A DNA stretch of 5,447 nucleotides from Clostridiales bacterium (lineage in GTDB: Bacteria > Bacillota > Clostridia > Clostridiales > Caloramatoraceae), in assembly GCA_026416355.1 (NCBI GenBank), contig JAOAFH010000074.1, positions 1 through 5,447 of the forward strand, written 5' to 3'. The translations under genes and the position numbers were made by a program. Shown piece after piece: positions 5,393-5,447 of the stretch; position 1 is the stretch's first letter, and every line of letters begins with the position of its first letter. The notes beneath the pieces were generated by a model. It was not told the origin of the DNA. It did not search any database and saw only the letters and a program-made list of their open reading frames with translations.

Positions 5393-5447
5393 GCCGGCTT
5401 AGCTCAATTGGCAGAGCAACTGACTTGTAATCAGTAGGTTGTAGGTT
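5393..5447 (+). tRNA. tRNA-Thr (anticodon TGT), 3' end beyond the window
   Basis: It starts GCCGGCTTAGCTCAATTGGCAG and has the anticodon arm ACTGA-CTTGTAA-TCAGT, giving anticodon TGT for threonine ACA and related codons. The window ends within the T-arm, so the acceptor 3' strand and CCA are not seen. It follows tRNA-Val by 8 bases (CATAAGAT) and is almost certainly co-transcribed with it. Confidence 0.95.

Noticed and set aside
5309..5447. tRNA genes as an integration site for a mobile element
   Set aside because: No integrase gene, repeated tRNA 3' end or other mobile-element sign is present in the window.

Overview
The window looks like chromosomal DNA from a low-GC, endospore-forming Firmicute, most likely Clostridium or a close relative. 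The grounds are the very AT-rich codon use and intergenic DNA, strong AGGAGG-type ribosome binding sites, sigma-A promoters of the TTGACA/TATAAT type, a gene resembling alpha/beta-type small acid-soluble spore proteins, and tRNA genes with encoded CCA ends. Species cannot be fixed from the sequence alone.

Layout, left to right. (1) The last codons of an OppD-like peptide ABC transporter ATPase, then its partner oppF, closed by a GC-rich hairpin. (2) A small spore-protein-like gene whose ribosome binding site lies in the 3' arm of that hairpin. (3) A 17-bp terminator stem shared with the convergent manA gene (class I mannose-6-phosphate isomerase, minus strand). (4) A short divergent promoter region, then a YqeM-like SAM-dependent methyltransferase on the plus strand. 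(5) A 47-residue, highly charged minus-strand gene at 3147-3290, convergent with the methyltransferase. (6) hslO (Hsp33 redox chaperone) behind a near-consensus sigma-A promoter and followed by a long hairpin. (7) A membrane-anchored GGDEF diguanylate cyclase with its own probable promoter. (8) A strong promoter driving tRNA-Val(TAC) and tRNA-Thr(TGT); the second is cut by the window end.

Apart from oppD-oppF and the two tRNAs, the genes look like single-gene transcription units with unrelated jobs: peptide import, spore DNA protection, mannose-6-phosphate/fructose-6-phosphate interconversion, an unassigned methylation, oxidative-stress chaperoning, c-di-GMP signalling and translation. I see no phage, transposon, CRISPR or toxin-antitoxin module, and nothing that convincingly forms a new multi-gene system. 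The points most worth a second look are the 47-residue gene, the hairpin that carries the spore-gene ribosome binding site, and the small two-helix GGDEF protein.
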